Positions 5,544 through 7,177 of a stretch of 7,177 bases of DNA are shown here, piece by piece. The notes beneath the pieces were generated by a model. That model saw only the letters and a program-made list of their open reading frames with translations, made no database searches and was not told where the DNA came from. Position 1 is the stretch's first letter, and each line of letters opens with the position of its first letter. Location: NCBI GenBank assembly GCA_027035825.1, contig JALVTX010000177.1:1-7177 (forward strand). The letters run 5' to 3'. Both the position numbers and the translations under genes were made by a program. This DNA comes from Mariprofundaceae bacterium. Its GTDB lineage: Bacteria > Pseudomonadota > Zetaproteobacteria > Mariprofundales > Mariprofundaceae.

Positions 5544-6682
5544 CCTGGGCGTTCGCATTGGCGCTGGCCGCGACGGCCGCGGTGGTGGGGCTGTTGTGGC
5601 GCCAGCGCGGGGTGGAGGAGCGCGAGGATGCGCCGCCGGCGGAGGATGCGCGCGTCTCTCCGCTGCTCAAGGGCATCAACTACCTGCTCTCCGACGAGCC
5701 CGACCGGGCCTTGCAGGAACTGGTGCGCGTGGCCCGGCTGCAGACGGAGACGGCGGAGGTCTATCTCGCGCTGGGCGATCTGTTTCGGAACAAGGGGGAG
5801 TTCGGGCGCGCGGTGCGCATCCACCAGAACCTGCTGGCCCGACCGGGCCTGTCCCGCGAGTTGCGCATGGACGCGCAGGCGGCGCTGGCGCTGGATTTCC
5901 AGGCGGGCGGTCTCCTGGGCCGGGCGCTGCGCGAGTACGAGAAGGTGCTGGAGATGGATCCCGGTCATGCCCGGGCCCTGGAGGCCATCCTGCGCATCCG
6001 CGAACAGCAGCAGGAATGGCGCGAGGCGGCCGAGGCGCTGGCCCGGCTGGATCGGGTGCGGGGCACGGATTCGTCGCTGCACATGGCCTACCTGCAAACC
6101 GAGATGGCTCGGGCCGAGCGCGAGGCGGGGAACGAGGCTCAGGCGATGGAGCTTGTGCGAGAGGCCATCGCCACCGATCCGGAGTGCGCCGCCGCGCACC
6201 TGCTGCTGGCGGAAATGGCGCTGGATCGCGGCGACGAGGAGGCCGCGTTCGCCAGCATGGAGGCGCTGCGCCGCGCCGCTCCCCGGCACCTGCCGCTCCT
6301 GGTTCGCGTGCTCCTGGAGCGGCCGGAGGTCCATGAGCGGCGCGGCCGCGATTTCCTGATGGACTGCTGGCGCGATGGCGGCGATGAAACCCTGGCGCTG
6401 GAGTGGATTCGCGTCGTGGCCGCCCGCGACGGGGTGGAGGCGGCGCGGGAGTTGGCCAGGGCGCTGGACTTCAAGCCCGAAGGCCTGCGCGCCCTGCTGC
6501 ATTTGCGGGCCATCATCGGCCCGGACGATGCCGAGACGCGCGCCGCCCGGCGTTGGGTGAAGCAGGCGCGAAACCATGTCTGCGCGACCTGCGGCGTGGA
6601 GGTCATCAGCATGCGATGGCAGTGTCCGCAATGTCATGAATGGGGGAGCATGCGCCCCATCCGGGAGGAGCGTTTGTCATGA
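5540..6682 (+). CDS. lapB: LPS assembly protein B (LapB/YciM), TPR protein with rubredoxin-like metal site
   Basis: This 380-residue inner-membrane protein (389 in E. coli) has an N-terminal membrane anchor at residues 3-20 and a cytoplasmic body of TPR helices (about 42-300). Clear TPR-like units include YLALGDLFRNKGEFGRAVRIHQNLL at 75-99 (read in two parts) and the A-x-x-DF...G-x-L-GRAL-x-EYEKVLEMDP repeat ending at 141. Near the C-terminus C348, C351, C362 and C365 form CxxC-x10-CxxC followed by WGSMRPIR, the rubredoxin-like metal-binding domain known to be needed for E. coli LapB. The E. coli protein recruits LpxC to FtsH and so restrains lipid A synthesis. The gene overlaps lapA and pyrF by ATGA at both ends; no strong Shine-Dalgarno precedes it. 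Confidence 0.95.
   Translation: MTWAFALALAATAAVVGLLWRQRGVEEREDAPPAEDARVSPLLKGINYLLSDEPDRALQELVRVARLQTETAEVYLALGDLFRNKGEFGRAVRIHQNLLARPGLSRELRMDAQAALALDFQAGGLLGRALREYEKVLEMDPGHARALEAILRIREQQQEWREAAEALARLDRVRGTDSSLHMAYLQTEMARAEREAGNEAQAMELVREAIATDPECAAAHLLLAEMALDRGDEEAAFASMEALRRAAPRHLPLLVRVLLERPEVHERRGRDFLMDCWRDGGDETLALEWIRVVAARDGVEAARELARALDFKPEGLRALLHLRAIIGPDDAETRAARRWVKQARNHVCATCGVEVISMRWQCPQCHEWGSMRPIREERLS
6663..6670 (+). promoter_or_regulatory. Ribosome binding site for pyrF
   Basis: GGGAGGAG lies eight bases before ATG 6679, within the last codons of lapB. It supports the ATGA-overlap start rather than the in-frame ATG at 6694. Confidence 0.65.
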
Positions 6683-7177
6683 GAGAGCGATTGATGGTGG
6701 CGCTGGACGTGCCGGATCGGGCCGCGGCGCGGGCGATGCGGGAGCGCATCGGCGACGCGGCGGGCTGGCTGAAGGTGGGCCTGCGCCTGTTCGTGGCCGA
6801 GGGGCCGGAGCTGGTGTGCGAACTGGGTCGCACGCACCGGGTCTTCCTTGACCTGAAGTTCCATGACATTCCAAACACCGTGGCGCAGGCGGTGGAGAGC
6901 GCCGGCCTGCTGGGCGTGGACATGCTCAACGTGCACGCGGCGGGCGGCGCGGCGATGATGCGGGCGGCGGCTGGCGCCGCGCGCGCCTTTCCGGACATGA
7001 AGCTGATCGCCGTGACCGTGCTGACCAGCAGCGACATGCCGCCGGAGGAAGCGCGCCGGGCGGTCGTGGATCGCGCCCTGGCGGCCCGCGAGGCGGGGCT
7101 GGCCGGCGTGGTGTGCAGCGTGCACGAGGCGGCGGCCGTGAAGCAAGCATGCGGCGCGGATTTCCTGACCGTGACGC
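6679..7177 (+). CDS. pyrF: Orotidine-5'-phosphate decarboxylase (partial, 3' end beyond the window)
   Basis: 166 codons of a protein usually about 230-245 residues long are visible. It decarboxylates OMP to UMP, the last step of de novo pyrimidine synthesis, in the cytosol. VALDVPD at residues 7-13 is the first strand with D10, and LKVG at 31-34 supplies the ligand-binding lysine. VFLDLKFHDIPNTV at 55-68 holds the catalytic D58-K60-D63 array (D71/K73/D76 in E. coli). VNVHAAGGAAMM follows at about 84-94 and IAVTVLTS at 110-117. The window ends in FLTVT, just before the expected PGIRP phosphate-binding loop. The start overlaps the lapB stop by ATGA, with a good Shine-Dalgarno. The lapB-pyrF order is as in E. 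coli. Confidence 0.95.
   Translation, partial: MRERLMVALDVPDRAAARAMRERIGDAAGWLKVGLRLFVAEGPELVCELGRTHRVFLDLKFHDIPNTVAQAVESAGLLGVDMLNVHAAGGAAMMRAAAGAARAFPDMKLIAVTVLTSSDMPPEEARRAVVDRALAAREAGLAGVVCSVHEAAAVKQACGADFLTVT

Noticed and set aside
5021..6637. 538-codon minus-strand frame opposite ihfB, lapA and lapB
   Set aside because: It spans three real genes and the intergenic gap, with composition typical of an antisense shadow and no family motif.
1..7177. CRISPR array, tRNA or rRNA genes, insertion sequence, prophage or defence genes
   Set aside because: No spaced direct repeats, no tRNA-like cloverleaf, no transposase or terminal inverted repeats, and nearly every base is assigned to conserved housekeeping genes of uniform composition.

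Overview
The window is a compact block of housekeeping genes from a high-GC proteobacterium (about two thirds G+C by eye, with strong G/C preference at third codon positions). All recognisable genes are on the + strand. The order is hisC (last codons) - tyrA - aroA - cmk - rpsA - ihfB - lapA - lapB - pyrF (5' part). This is the classic gamma/betaproteobacterial supercluster. The lapB-pyrF adjacency recalls Gammaproteobacteria such as E. coli. The separate but overlapping tyrA and aroA differ from the fused tyrA-aroA of Pseudomonas. An early-branching gammaproteobacterium, a member of Acidithiobacillia or a betaproteobacterial relative would all fit; this is inference from gene order and protein motifs, not a firm assignment.

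Region 1 (1-2279) is aromatic amino acid biosynthesis. It holds the tail of a probable histidinol-phosphate/aromatic aminotransferase, prephenate dehydrogenase (tyrosine branch) and EPSP synthase (shikimate pathway). The junctions overlap by 4 and 8 bases. Region 2 (2279-5153) is nucleotide metabolism, translation and nucleoid: cytidylate kinase joined to aroA by TGATG, then six-domain ribosomal protein S1 with an unusual charged N-terminal extension, then the IHF beta subunit overlapping rpsA by ATGA behind a textbook Shine-Dalgarno. Region 3 (5154-5249) is the only real intergenic gap. It contains a GC-rich hairpin, a C-rich/G-poor stretch, a T-tract and a possible -10 element. Region 4 (5250-7177) is the LPS-assembly pair lapA-lapB, joined by ATGA to each other and to orotidine-5'-phosphate decarboxylase (pyrF), which runs off the window end.

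Six of the eight gene junctions are stop/start overlaps, so tyrA-aroA-cmk, rpsA-ihfB and lapA-lapB-pyrF look like translationally coupled groups. I found no mobile element, CRISPR array, RNA gene or defence system. No previously undescribed system is evident. The points most worth a second look are the S1 N-terminal extension with its 12-base repeat, the near-absence of an rpsA leader, the rpsA/ihfB overlap, the class II-like EPSP synthase that keeps the glycine at the glyphosate position, and the ihfB-lapA gap.
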